Numbered from the stretch's first letter, positions 1 to 6,200 are shown. The stretch is DNA of 6,200 nt from Clostridiales bacterium (GCA_019418195.1 DYCJ01000090.1:1-6200), one strand, 5' to 3'. The notes: generated by a model from the letters alone, not told the origin. Numbers and translations are program-made.

Positions 1-1026
1 GGGATTCGTCTCTCTGACACGAACGCGAAACTCCTTGATCAGATCCGTAAGACGGGCAATCTCATCACTGTTAAGTTCCCCTGCTTTTCTCTGACGGGGG
101 ATCTCAGACAACCGGATCCACAGATCACACAATTTCTTATGGAAAAGACCGATCAGAAACATTTCAGCTGTTTTATCCGGCCGTGTCTGTGCCCGTACTC
201 TCAGAAATGCGTCTGTCTGTGCCTTTGTAAAGTCCGGCATAAAATCCAGCACGGCGTCCGTCTCTTTTTTCTCATAGAGAAGCTTGGACGCGTACCTGCT
301 CACCTGGAATACCGGGATTCCGGATATACCGTAATCTGTCAGCTGGATCTCGCTTGTATCTTTTGCAATACATTCGCCGCCCGACCATATGGAAACCGAA
401 CCGTTTGCCCGCACCCCGGCTATACTCTTAAAAAACTTTTCCTCGCATTTAAGTGCCGTTAGTGCCGGAAGTACCGGAAGGATCCTGTGCCCCAGCTTCT
501 TCGCCAGATCGTATCCCGAGCCGTCGGATCCCGTAGTCGGTGCGGCTTTGGATCCGGCACAGAGGATCACACGGTCAGCCCGAACCGGCTCCTGATCTGT
601 CAGAATAGTAAAACCTTTTTTCCCAAGCCGGATCTCCCGACATTCAACGCCTGTCCGGATCTCCACCTTAAGCCTGTCAAGTTCCATGCGGAAAGCATCC
701 AGCACTGCGGAAGCCTGATCTGAATTCGGATAGATATAGCCGTTCCTGTTCTTTGAATATACGCCCAGCTGTAGGAAGAACGAGATCACAGCCTGAGCGT
801 TAAACTTCTCTACGACCTCCCATGGGAACAGCGGATCCTCTGAGTGATAACAGATCGGTTCCTGATGGATATTGGTAAAGTTGCACCTTCCGTTTCCTGT
901 TGAAAGGATCTTCTTTCCTATTCTGTCTTTGTGCTCCAGAAGGATCACGCGGGCTCCTTCAGAAGCCGCTGTCACGGCCGCCATCATACCGGAGGCGCCG
1001 CCGCCGATCACTGCAACTGTTCTCAT
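1..1026 (-). CDS. HI0933/BaiN-type NAD(P)/FAD-dependent oxidoreductase, 3' end cut by window edge
   Basis: I translated this frame by hand: it is open for 342 codons from ATG at 1026-1024 to position 1, with no stop, so the gene continues left. The N-terminus has a dinucleotide-binding Rossmann motif, GGGASG at residues 8-13, with an acidic residue (E31) ending the second strand, as expected for FAD binding. It is followed by the family signature GKKILSTGNGRCNFTN at 37-52. Further family landmarks are ILCAGSKAAPTTGSDGSGY at about 154-172 and LTDYGISGIPVFQ at 229-241. Relatives are about 410 residues long, so roughly 70 C-terminal residues, including the second FAD-contacting segment, are missing. 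The start is fixed by an AAGGAG site 6 bases upstream and by the Rossmann strand starting at residue 3. It follows the PLP gene after 51 bases. The substrate is unknown. Members are variously annotated as aminoacetone oxidase or BaiN (bile-acid reductase), and neither name should be taken as function here. The family call is secure; the reaction is not. Confidence 0.93.
   Translation of the reverse strand, partial: MRTVAVIGGGASGMMAAVTAASEGARVILLEHKDRIGKKILSTGNGRCNFTNIHQEPICYHSEDPLFPWEVVEKFNAQAVISFFLQLGVYSKNRNGYIYPNSDQASAVLDAFRMELDRLKVEIRTGVECREIRLGKKGFTILTDQEPVRADRVILCAGSKAAPTTGSDGSGYDLAKKLGHRILPVLPALTALKCEEKFFKSIAGVRANGSVSIWSGGECIAKDTSEIQLTDYGISGIPVFQVSRYASKLLYEKKETDAVLDFMPDFTKAQTDAFLRVRAQTRPDKTAEMFLIGLFHKKLCDLWIRLSEIPRQRKAGELNSDEIARLTDLIKEFRVRVRETNP
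452..478. repeat. Three imperfect 9-base direct repeats inside the FAD oxidoreductase gene
   Basis: On the plus strand the units are AGTGCCGTT, AGTGCCGGA and AGTACCGGA, back to back. On the coding strand they give a leucine-spaced run LPVLPALTAL at residues 183-192. The family normally has a P-x-L-V-P-L-like segment here, so the repeat is probably constrained protein sequence rather than a mobile or variable tract. Confidence 0.45.
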
Positions 1027-1032
1027 GTCTGT

Positions 1033-1038
1033 CTCCTT
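1033..1038 (-). promoter_or_regulatory. Ribosome binding site of the FAD oxidoreductase gene
   Basis: On the minus strand this reads AAGGAG, 6 bases before the ATG at 1026-1024. It decides the start of a gene that is open at its other end. It lies inside the 51-base gap after the PLP gene, which otherwise shows no terminator hairpin and no recognisable -10/-35 pair. Confidence 0.85.
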
Positions 1039-1077
1039 TTCATTTCTGTATCTGTGGCTGGTCTTTTGTCTTTTCTA

Positions 1078-2388
1078 TTAGATCTGACTGCGGACTTTTG
1101 CAATATCGATCACGCCCTCATCGATCATACTCTGGAGGGATTTCAGAATACCGAGTTTTGCATGATTCCACGTCAGTCCTCCCTGGAAATATACTGCATA
1201 CGGCGGTTTGATCGGTCCATCCGCCGAAAGCTCGATAGAGGATCCCTGCACGAACGCACCTGCCGCCATGATCACATCACTGTCATATCCGGGCATCGCC
1301 CACGGCTCCGGTGTCACGTAGCTGTCTACCGGCGCCGCCGCCTGTATTCCCTTGCAGAACGCGATGACTCCTTCTGCGTTTCCAAGAGTCACGGCCTGAA
1401 TAATATCGTGACGGGATTCCCTGCCATCCGGGACAACAGGATAACCCAGTTTCTCATAAATATTTGCTGCGAACACGGCGCCTTTCAGCGCACCGCACAC
1501 GACAGTAGGCGCTAAGAAGAACCCCTGATAAAAAGACTGCATCACTCCGAGAGATGCCCCTACCTCTTTGCCAAGTCCCGGAGAAGTCAGTCGATAAGCA
1601 CAGTTCTCGATCAAATCTTCTCTTCCCGCAATATAACCGCCGATCGGCGCAAGTCCGCCTCCCGGATTCTTGATCAAAGAACCGACGATCATATCCGCGC
1701 CCACATCACTTGGCTCAATGCGCTCCACAAATTCTCCGTAACAATTATCTACCATGCAGATCACATCCGGTCTTCTTTCCTTAATAAACGCGATCAGCTC
1801 TCCGATCTTTTCTACAGAGTAACTTGGCCGGGTCTGATATCCCTTGGATCGCTGGATCGTCACCAGTTTTGTCCGCTCGTTTAATGCCGCCTCGATGGCC
1901 GGATAATCAAAATATCCGTCTTCCAGAAGCTCTACCTGACGGTATGTGACTCTGTATTCTGCCAGAGAACCGTTGGACGGCCGGATACCGATCACCTCTT
2001 CCAGCGTATCATATGGCTTTCCTACAGGAGAGAGAAGTTCATCTCCCGGACGCAGGTTTGCCGCAAGGGCAATCGCCAGTGCATGAGTTCCGCACGTGAT
2101 CTGAGGGCGCACCAGTGCCGCCTCCGTATGAAATGTCGATGCATACACGGCTTCCAGTGTATCCCTGCCCATATCATTGTAGCCATATCCGCTGACATAG
2201 TTAAAGCAGCCCTCGCTGACACGGTTCTCCTGCATAGCCTTGATCACTTTCAGCTGATTATACTCTGCCGTCTCGTCAAACTCCTGAAAGCGCTTTTTCA
2301 GGCTTTCCTCGATCTTCTGACCGTATGTCCAGACATCGGCGGATATACCGAGCTGTTCATACATATATCGTGATTCTGTATTTTCCAT
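1078..2388 (-). CDS. PLP-dependent enzyme of the methionine gamma-lyase / aluminium-resistance family (COG4100 type)
   Basis: The protein has 436 residues, close to the usual 410-430 of this family of fold-type I PLP enzymes (B. subtilis YnbB type). Visible landmarks are the phosphate-binding loop CGTHALA at 99-105, KPYDTLEEVIGIRP at 124-137, the cofactor aspartate in MVDNCYGEF (D214), and the probable Schiff-base lysine K240 in GSLIKNPGGGLAPIGGYIAG at 236-255. No signal peptide or membrane segment is seen, so it should be cytosolic. The family is related to Cys/Met-metabolism enzymes and is often labelled methionine gamma-lyase family or aluminium resistance protein. Its physiological substrate is not established, so C-S lyase activity is only a family-level guess. 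The first ATG is preferred because AGAGGA lies 8 bases upstream, while the in-frame ATG at residue 9 has no such site. It begins 18 bases after miaA, and translation ends at TAA (1078-1080). Confidence 0.94.
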   Translation of the reverse strand: MENTESRYMYEQLGISADVWTYGQKIEESLKKRFQEFDETAEYNQLKVIKAMQENRVSEGCFNYVSGYGYNDMGRDTLEAVYASTFHTEAALVRPQITCGTHALAIALAANLRPGDELLSPVGKPYDTLEEVIGIRPSNGSLAEYRVTYRQVELLEDGYFDYPAIEAALNERTKLVTIQRSKGYQTRPSYSVEKIGELIAFIKERRPDVICMVDNCYGEFVERIEPSDVGADMIVGSLIKNPGGGLAPIGGYIAGREDLIENCAYRLTSPGLGKEVGASLGVMQSFYQGFFLAPTVVCGALKGAVFAANIYEKLGYPVVPDGRESRHDIIQAVTLGNAEGVIAFCKGIQAAAPVDSYVTPEPWAMPGYDSDVIMAAGAFVQGSSIELSADGPIKPPYAVYFQGGLTWNHAKLGILKSLQSMIDEGVIDIAKVRSQI

Positions 2389-2396
2389 CTGTCTCT

Positions 2397-2402
2397 TCCT
2401 CT
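2397..2402 (-). promoter_or_regulatory. Ribosome binding site of the PLP enzyme gene
   Basis: The minus strand reads AGAGGA, 8 bases before the ATG at 2388-2386 and 4 bases after the miaA stop codon. It supports the first of two nearby in-frame ATGs and suggests translation tightly linked to miaA. Confidence 0.72.
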
Positions 2403-2406
2403 ATAT

Positions 2407-3360
2407 CTATATAATGATGTTTTTCTCTCTTAAATGTCCCAGCATATAGTCCGCAAGTTTCCCCTCATCCTGCCCGATCACAGACTTATCTGCCCAGATC
2501 ACGTCCCGCTCACGCTTAAACCAGGTAAGCTGACGTTTTGCAAAATGGCGGGTATCCCGCTTGATAATGCGGACTGCTTCATCCAGAGGATATTCACCCT
2601 CCAGATATGCATAGAGTTCCTTGTAACCAAGCCCCTGCATTGCCGTGGAATCTTTCCGGACGCCCCGCTCTTTCAGATAACACACTTCATCGAGAAGCCC
2701 CTGCTCCATCATAAGATCCACCCGCCGGTCGATCCGCTCATAGAGCCGGCTGCGTTCATCTGTAAGTACAAAATAGGCATAATTATAAGGAGATTCTCTT
2801 TGACGCTGCGTCTCGTTATGTTCGGAAATCTTCTTTCCGGTCTGATGATAAAACTCCAGTGCTCGGATGATCCGTTTGATATTACGCGGATGAATTTCCT
2901 GCGCAGCTTTTGGGTCTACTGTCTTTAATATTTCATAAAGTTCTGAAGCCCCCTCTTCATCGGACGCCTTCCGCTCCAACTGCCTTCTGTACGACTCGTC
3001 TCCGTCATTTTCTGTAAAATCAATATCATAGAGAAGTGCCTGGATATAGAATCCGGTTCCTCCGACCACAAGCGGGATTTTTCCCTTTTTCCATATCCTT
3101 TCTGCCGCTTCCTTTGCCATCTGCTGGAAACGCACCACATTAAACTCTTCCTCGGGCTCCAGCACGTTTACAAGATAATGGGGCACACCTTCCATTTCTT
3201 CTTTCGTGATCTTTGCAGACCCGATATCCATATGGCGGTATACCTGCATAGAGTCTGCGGATATGATCTCTCCTCCGGTCTCTTTCGCCAGACGGATCGA
3301 AAGCGAAGTCTTTCCCACTGCTGTAGGGCCTGCAAGTATGATAAGCGGTTTTCTATCCAT
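2407..3360 (-). CDS. miaA: tRNA dimethylallyltransferase MiaA (tRNA A37 isopentenylation)
   Basis: MiaA transfers a dimethylallyl group from dimethylallyl diphosphate to N6 of adenosine 37 in tRNAs that read codons beginning with U, giving i6A37, which stabilises codon pairing. The 317-residue product matches the usual length of about 300-320. The P-loop GPTAVGKT is at 11-18. The segment SADSMQVYR at 34-42 carries D36, the expected catalytic-base aspartate, GGTGFYIQAL is at 100-109, and QGLGYKEL is at 242-249. The C-terminal RHFAKRQLTWFKR segment is at 271-283. All key residues look intact. It starts 26 bases after mutL, with GAGAGGA 7 bases before the ATG, and ends at TAG (2407-2409). Location beside mutSL is a common arrangement in bacteria, and in many Firmicutes hfq follows miaA. 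Here the next gene is instead the PLP enzyme. Confidence 0.98.
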   Translation of the reverse strand: MDRKPLIILAGPTAVGKTSLSIRLAKETGGEIISADSMQVYRHMDIGSAKITKEEMEGVPHYLVNVLEPEEEFNVVRFQQMAKEAAERIWKKGKIPLVVGGTGFYIQALLYDIDFTENDGDESYRRQLERKASDEEGASELYEILKTVDPKAAQEIHPRNIKRIIRALEFYHQTGKKISEHNETQRQRESPYNYAYFVLTDERSRLYERIDRRVDLMMEQGLLDEVCYLKERGVRKDSTAMQGLGYKELYAYLEGEYPLDEAVRIIKRDTRHFAKRQLTWFKRERDVIWADKSVIGQDEGKLADYMLGHLREKNIII

Positions 3361-3367
3361 AGCTTGA

Positions 3368-3374
3368 TCCTCTC
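3368..3374 (-). promoter_or_regulatory. Ribosome binding site of miaA
   Basis: The minus strand reads GAGAGGA, 7 bases before the miaA ATG (3360-3358). It lies in the 26-base gap after the mutL stop codon, and the gap is too short to hold a separate terminator and promoter. Confidence 0.75.
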
Positions 3375-3386
3375 ATTTGAGACTTA

Positions 3387-5543
3387 TTACACAATCCTCT
3401 TAAATTTCTTTTCCAGTTCTCTCTTCGTCATTGCAATGATCGTCGGCCTTCCGTGAGGGCAGTGATACGGATTGTCCAGTGTAAGCAGCTCTCCGATCAG
3501 TGCATCTACTTCCTGTGCCGAGAGGCGGTTATTTCCTTTAACAGCAGCTTTACATGACATAGACGCAACCTTCTCGTCGATCAGCTCCGGCGTCATGGAA
3601 CTGGAAATACCATCTGCAAGATCGTCGATCATTTCCATCAGAAGTTCTTTTTTCGCGATCCCGAACAGGTTGTCCGGCACAGCCCTGACTGCATACTCCT
3701 CGCCCCCAAAAGGTTCGATCTCAAAACCGATACGTGCAAAGCGGTCCATGTTCTCTTTCAGAAGTTCCGCCTCCTGCATGGACAGAGAAAGGATGATCGG
3801 CGGGCTTAAATACTGGGATGTGAACTCCCGGGTCTTCATTCCTTTCAGCGTCCGCTCGTAGAGCACTCTCTCATGTGCCGCATGCTGGTCTATGATATAA
3901 AGACTGTCCTGATACTGGACGAGCCAGTATGTGTCAAACACCTGCCCGATCAATTTATACTCCGCGCGGACATCCCGCTTCAGGAAGCTTTCCTCAAACA
4001 GATCAAGCTGCCGGGGCTTCGACTGCACGGCTTCTTCTGCCTTCGCGGAATCTGCCTCTTTTGTTCGAGATGCTGCTTCTGTCACACGGGGTAGTTCTGT
4101 ATCATCGCTTTGTCCCTCCGCCTGCCGTGCATTATACACTGCCGCTTCCCGGATACGGTCTGCCTGCTCCTCCTGGCGGTAGATGCCGCTTTTATCAGAC
4201 ACTTCTGCCGAGGACGCCCTGTTGTGGTATGCCATGACGCGCTCCCGCATCTTCCGGATGAAGTAATCCTCATCATGGACTTCTTCTTTGCTTTCCTGGG
4301 AAGCTGCATCCTTTTCTCCGCTCCGGGCAGGTACTCCCACTGCAGTCTGAACCACAGGAGACTCCGAAGCTTCTGAATTTTCGTGCTTTCCGGCATCCGG
4401 CACAGCCGGCCGGCTCACCGGGCGGGCACCGGCCGGAACATTTCCGGGTGTCCTGGGTTTCAGAAGGAACGGGCTTTCTTTCGCCGTCCGTGCTTCTGCT
4501 CCTTTTTTTGCATCAGCTGCCACCGGGTCCGGCACTTCTGCCTGCTGGATCAGTTCCGGCTCCAACAGTCTCCTGTGGACGCCCTCAAATACTGTATTGT
4601 AGACGTCCTGCTGGCGCTGGAATCTCAGTTCCATCTTCGTTGGATGGACATTGACATCAATCTGCTCACCGTCCACATGGAAATGAAGTACCGCAAACGG
4701 GAACTTGTGCTGCATTGTAAAATCCCGGTATGCATCTTCCAGCGACTTAGAGATCATAGGGCTTTTTACATAACGCCCGTTCACGAAAAAGTTCTCAAAG
4801 TTACGGTTTCCCCTTGTGATCACAGGTTTTCCCAGATATCCTGTAATCCTTAACCCGCCTTTTTCATAGTCAATATCCAGAAGATTTGCCGCCACATCGC
4901 GGCCGTATACGTTATATATTACATCTTTCAGCTTTCCGCTCCCCGAAGTGCGCAGTTTCTCCTGACCGTTATTCAGGAAAATAAATGCAACCTCCGGATG
5001 GGAAAGTGCCAGATGCATGAGCAGATCCTGCACATGCCCTGCCTCTGTCATGGGAGTTTTCAGAAATTTTCTCCTCGCCGGAACATTGTAAAAAAGCTGG
5101 CGTACCAGAAATGTTGTTCCATCAGGTGCTCCCGTCTCTTCAATGGAGATTTCTTTTCCTCCTTCAATGACATACCGGGTACCCAGTTCTTCCTCCTCTG
5201 TCTTGGTGATCAGCTCTGTCTGTGTCACGGCAGCAATACTGGAGAGGGCCTCTCCCCTGAATCCCAGGGAACTGATATGGGCAAGATCCTCCACGCTGCT
5301 TATTTTACTTGTAGAATGACGCAGAAAAGCACTCCTGACTTCTTCATGCGGGATTCCGCATCCATTATCCATAATGCGGATCAGTGAAATGCCGCCGTCT
5401 TTTATCTCTACAGTCACCGATGTTGCTCCTGCATCGATCGCATTTTCCACCAGTTCCTTCACGATCGATGCAGGCCGCTCGATCACCTCGCCGGCGGCGA
5501 TCTTATCGATGGTCACCTGATCCAGTACATGTATATGAGGCAT
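3387..5543 (-). CDS. mutL: DNA mismatch repair protein MutL, endonuclease type, with long linker
   Basis: MutL couples mismatch recognition by MutS to strand incision. The N-terminal GHKL ATPase (about 1-330) shows ELVENAIDAGA at 30-40 (probable catalytic E33), DNGCGI at 59-64, HSTSKI at 76-81, GFRGEALSSI at 94-103 and FYNVPARRKF at 151-160. The C-terminal half (about 523-718) has the metal-binding endonuclease motif DQHAAHERVLYE at 552-563, SCKAAVKGNN at 663-672 and CPHGRPT at 695-701. D552, H554, E558, C664, C695 and H697 match the spacing known for B. subtilis MutL, so it should nick DNA itself, as expected where MutH is absent. At 718 residues it is about 90 longer than the B. subtilis protein. 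The excess is a low-complexity A/E/S/P-rich linker at about 333-520, ending in QLDLF (512-516), a likely clamp-binding peptide. The ATG has AAAGGAG 6 bases upstream. It begins 18 bases after mutS and ends in TAA (3387-3389). Confidence 0.98.
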   Translation of the reverse strand: MPHIHVLDQVTIDKIAAGEVIERPASIVKELVENAIDAGATSVTVEIKDGGISLIRIMDNGCGIPHEEVRSAFLRHSTSKISSVEDLAHISSLGFRGEALSSIAAVTQTELITKTEEEELGTRYVIEGGKEISIEETGAPDGTTFLVRQLFYNVPARRKFLKTPMTEAGHVQDLLMHLALSHPEVAFIFLNNGQEKLRTSGSGKLKDVIYNVYGRDVAANLLDIDYEKGGLRITGYLGKPVITRGNRNFENFFVNGRYVKSPMISKSLEDAYRDFTMQHKFPFAVLHFHVDGEQIDVNVHPTKMELRFQRQQDVYNTVFEGVHRRLLEPELIQQAEVPDPVAADAKKGAEARTAKESPFLLKPRTPGNVPAGARPVSRPAVPDAGKHENSEASESPVVQTAVGVPARSGEKDAASQESKEEVHDEDYFIRKMRERVMAYHNRASSAEVSDKSGIYRQEEQADRIREAAVYNARQAEGQSDDTELPRVTEAASRTKEADSAKAEEAVQSKPRQLDLFEESFLKRDVRAEYKLIGQVFDTYWLVQYQDSLYIIDQHAAHERVLYERTLKGMKTREFTSQYLSPPIILSLSMQEAELLKENMDRFARIGFEIEPFGGEEYAVRAVPDNLFGIAKKELLMEMIDDLADGISSSMTPELIDEKVASMSCKAAVKGNNRLSAQEVDALIGELLTLDNPYHCPHGRPTIIAMTKRELEKKFKRIV
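3996..4010 (-). other. Codons for a putative beta-clamp-binding peptide (QLDLF) in the MutL linker
   Basis: These codons encode Q-L-D-L-F, MutL residues 512-516, at the junction of the linker and the endonuclease domain. The peptide fits the general bacterial sliding-clamp motif QL(S/D)LF. That it binds the clamp is inferred. The usual MutL clamp site lies inside the C-terminal domain; the aligned segment here is QYLSPP at 577-582. Confidence 0.55.
4404..4436. repeat. GC-rich palindromic repeats (CCGGCCGG twice) in the mutL linker coding region
   Basis: A perfect 12-base palindrome, AGCCGGCCGGCT (4404-4415), is followed by a second CCGGCCGG (4429-4436), 15 bases after the first octamer ends. 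Because the octamer is its own reverse complement, the two copies can also pair with each other as a stem around a GC-rich loop. The stretch encodes a P/A/R-rich part of the MutL linker (about residues 370-380). It is probably a by-product of proline/alanine/arginine codons rather than a regulatory site. Confidence 0.5.
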
Positions 5544-5549
5544 ATGTGT

Positions 5550-5556
5550 CTCCTTT
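5550..5556 (-). promoter_or_regulatory. Ribosome binding site of mutL
   Basis: The minus strand reads AAAGGAG, 6 bases before the mutL ATG (5543-5541) and 5 bases after the mutS stop codon. It is strong and ideally spaced. It confirms the start just before the conserved MutL N-terminal segment (DKIAAGEVIERPAS at residues 13-26). Confidence 0.87.
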
Positions 5557-5561
5557 CTGCT

Positions 5562-6200
5562 CTACCACCTGTTCTTCAGCTTGTTCTGCAGGCGATAAAT
5601 CGTGTTGAGCGCATCAATGGGCGTCATATTTCCCACGTCCAGATTTTTCAGTTCTTCGAGTACATCGCCGTCTTTCACCGTATCAAACAGTGACATCTGG
5701 GCAATATCCACCTCATCGTATTTCTTTACTTTCGGCTTCTTCTTTGATACTTTATCTTTTGTTGCGATCTCGCTGACCCGTGTAGTGATGTCCTCCTCAC
5801 TGAGCTCTTCAACGATCTCTTTCGCACGGTTGATCACGAGATCAGGTACTCCGGCCAGCTTTGCCACCTGGATACCATAGCTCTTATCTGCACCGCCTTT
5901 GACGATCTTCCGGAGAAAGACAATATCATCGCCTTTTTCCTTGACAGCGATACAGTAATTGTTTACGTTTTCGATCTTGCCCTCCAGCTCAGTCAGCTCA
6001 TGATAGTGGGTGGCAAACAGGGTCTTGGCACCGAGCAGCCGGCTGTCGCTGATATACTCCACTACGGCCCACGCAATCGAAAGACCGTCGAAAGTACTTG
6101 TTCCCCTTCCGATCTCATCCAGGATCAGCAGGCTCTTCGACGTCGCGTTTCGCAGGATATTCGCCACTTCTGTCATCTCCACCATAAAAGTACTCTGGCC
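5562..6200 (-). CDS. mutS: DNA mismatch repair protein MutS, C-terminal 212 residues (5' end outside window)
   Basis: MutS binds mismatches and small loops as a dimer and uses ATP to become a sliding clamp that recruits MutL. The window enters the frame at GQSTFMVEM, the conserved ATPase segment just downstream of Walker A, so the mismatch-binding domains and Walker A lie to the right. Visible parts are Walker B in [16 protein letters not shown], the switch segment [14 protein letters not shown], and the trans-acting region around [18 protein letters not shown] lysine-rich linker ([13 protein letters not shown]) follows, then the clamp-binding peptide QMSLF, and the typical C-terminal oligomerisation segment with [15 protein letters not shown]. 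It ends in TAG (5562-5564), 18 bases before mutL. No internal ATG should be taken as a start: the frame is open to the window edge and conserved upstream of the first in-window Met. Confidence 0.97.
   Translation of the reverse strand, partial: GQSTFMVEMTEVANILRNATSKSLLILDEIGRGTSTFDGLSIAWAVVEYISDSRLLGAKTLFATHYHELTELEGKIENVNNYCIAVKEKGDDIVFLRKIVKGGADKSYGIQVAKLAGVPDLVINRAKEIVEELSEEDITTRVSEIATKDKVSKKKPKVKKYDEVDIAQMSLFDTVKDGDVLEELKNLDVGNMTPIDALNTIYRLQNKLKNRW
5685..5699 (-). other. Codons for the beta-clamp-binding peptide QMSLF near the MutS C-terminus
   Basis: The encoded peptide Q-M-S-L-F follows the basic linker and lies about 40 residues before the MutS C-terminus. It matches the motif by which bacterial MutS docks on the replicative sliding clamp (QMSLL in E. 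coli and QLSFF in B. subtilis, as I recall them). Position and sequence are as expected for a functional site. Confidence 0.8.

Noticed and set aside
1027..1077. The largest gap (51 bases) as a terminator or promoter
   Set aside because: No inverted repeat followed by a T-run and no -10/-35 pair can be seen on the minus strand. Only the ribosome site is supported.
931..1515. Plus-strand open frame of 194 codons, antisense to the start of the FAD gene and the end of the PLP gene
   Set aside because: It overlaps two well-supported minus-strand genes, crosses their junction, has no recognisable motif and its composition follows from the opposite-strand codons. It is a shadow frame.
2395..2450. 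A-T-rich stretch at the end of miaA as a possible promoter for the PLP gene
   Set aside because: TATA-like hexamers occur on the minus strand, but the only -35-like sequences sit 19-20 bases away and match poorly. The sequence also codes for the MiaA C-terminus.
2434..2928. Plus-strand open frame of 164 codons inside miaA
   Set aside because: It lies wholly antisense to a confidently identified gene with conserved motifs and has no domain signature of its own.
4082..4396. Minus-strand 104-codon frame overlapping the mutL linker in another frame
   Set aside because: MutL is continuous across this region in its own frame, so there is no frameshift to explain. The alternative product has no recognisable features.
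4383..4853. Plus-strand open frame of 156 codons inside mutL
   Set aside because: It is antisense to the MutL linker and ATPase region. The length is explained by GC-rich codons that rarely create stops on the other strand.
1..6200. CRISPR arrays, insertion sequences, tRNA or rRNA genes, prophage or defence genes
   Set aside because: No spaced direct repeats, transposase motifs, terminal inverted repeats or RNA-gene signatures were seen. Nearly all bases are accounted for by five housekeeping-type genes.

Overview
The window is a compact stretch of bacterial housekeeping DNA. Five genes lie head to tail, all on the minus strand, so transcription runs from the right edge to the left edge. In order they are: the 3' end of mutS, complete mutL, complete miaA, a complete PLP-dependent gene of the methionine gamma-lyase/aluminium-resistance family, and a HI0933/BaiN-type FAD oxidoreductase cut by the left edge. 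Gaps are 18, 26, 18 and 51 bases. Each of the four visible start codons has a purine-rich Shine-Dalgarno sequence. I see no terminator or convincing promoter in the gaps, so the simplest reading is one operon whose promoter lies right of the window.

The organism is most likely a Firmicute of the class Clostridia, plausibly Lachnospiraceae. This is inferred from four things: the mutS-mutL-miaA order, the endonuclease-type MutL (DQHAAHE and CPHGRP motifs, as in bacteria without MutH), the COG4100-type PLP gene just after miaA, and middling GC with strong AAGGAG-type ribosome sites. Genus cannot be assigned from sequence alone.

Region by region: 5562-6200 encodes the last 212 residues of MutS (part of the ATPase, a basic linker, a QMSLF clamp-binding motif and the C-terminal oligomerisation segment). 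3387-5543 is MutL, 718 residues, with a GHKL ATPase half, an unusually long low-complexity linker and a metal-binding endonuclease half. 2407-3360 is MiaA, the tRNA A37 dimethylallyltransferase. 1078-2388 is the PLP enzyme. 1-1026 is the FAD enzyme, lacking only about its last 70 residues.

MutS and MutL work together: MutS recognises the mismatch, MutL nicks the DNA, and both appear able to dock on the replication clamp through similar QxxLF peptides. MiaA, the PLP enzyme and the FAD enzyme have no known direct role in repair and are probably co-transcribed neighbours. I found no mobile element, CRISPR array, RNA gene or obviously novel system. The points most worth checking are the QLDLF peptide in the MutL linker next to a weakened canonical clamp site, the size and composition of that linker, and a marked excess of GATC (and locally GGATCC) sites.
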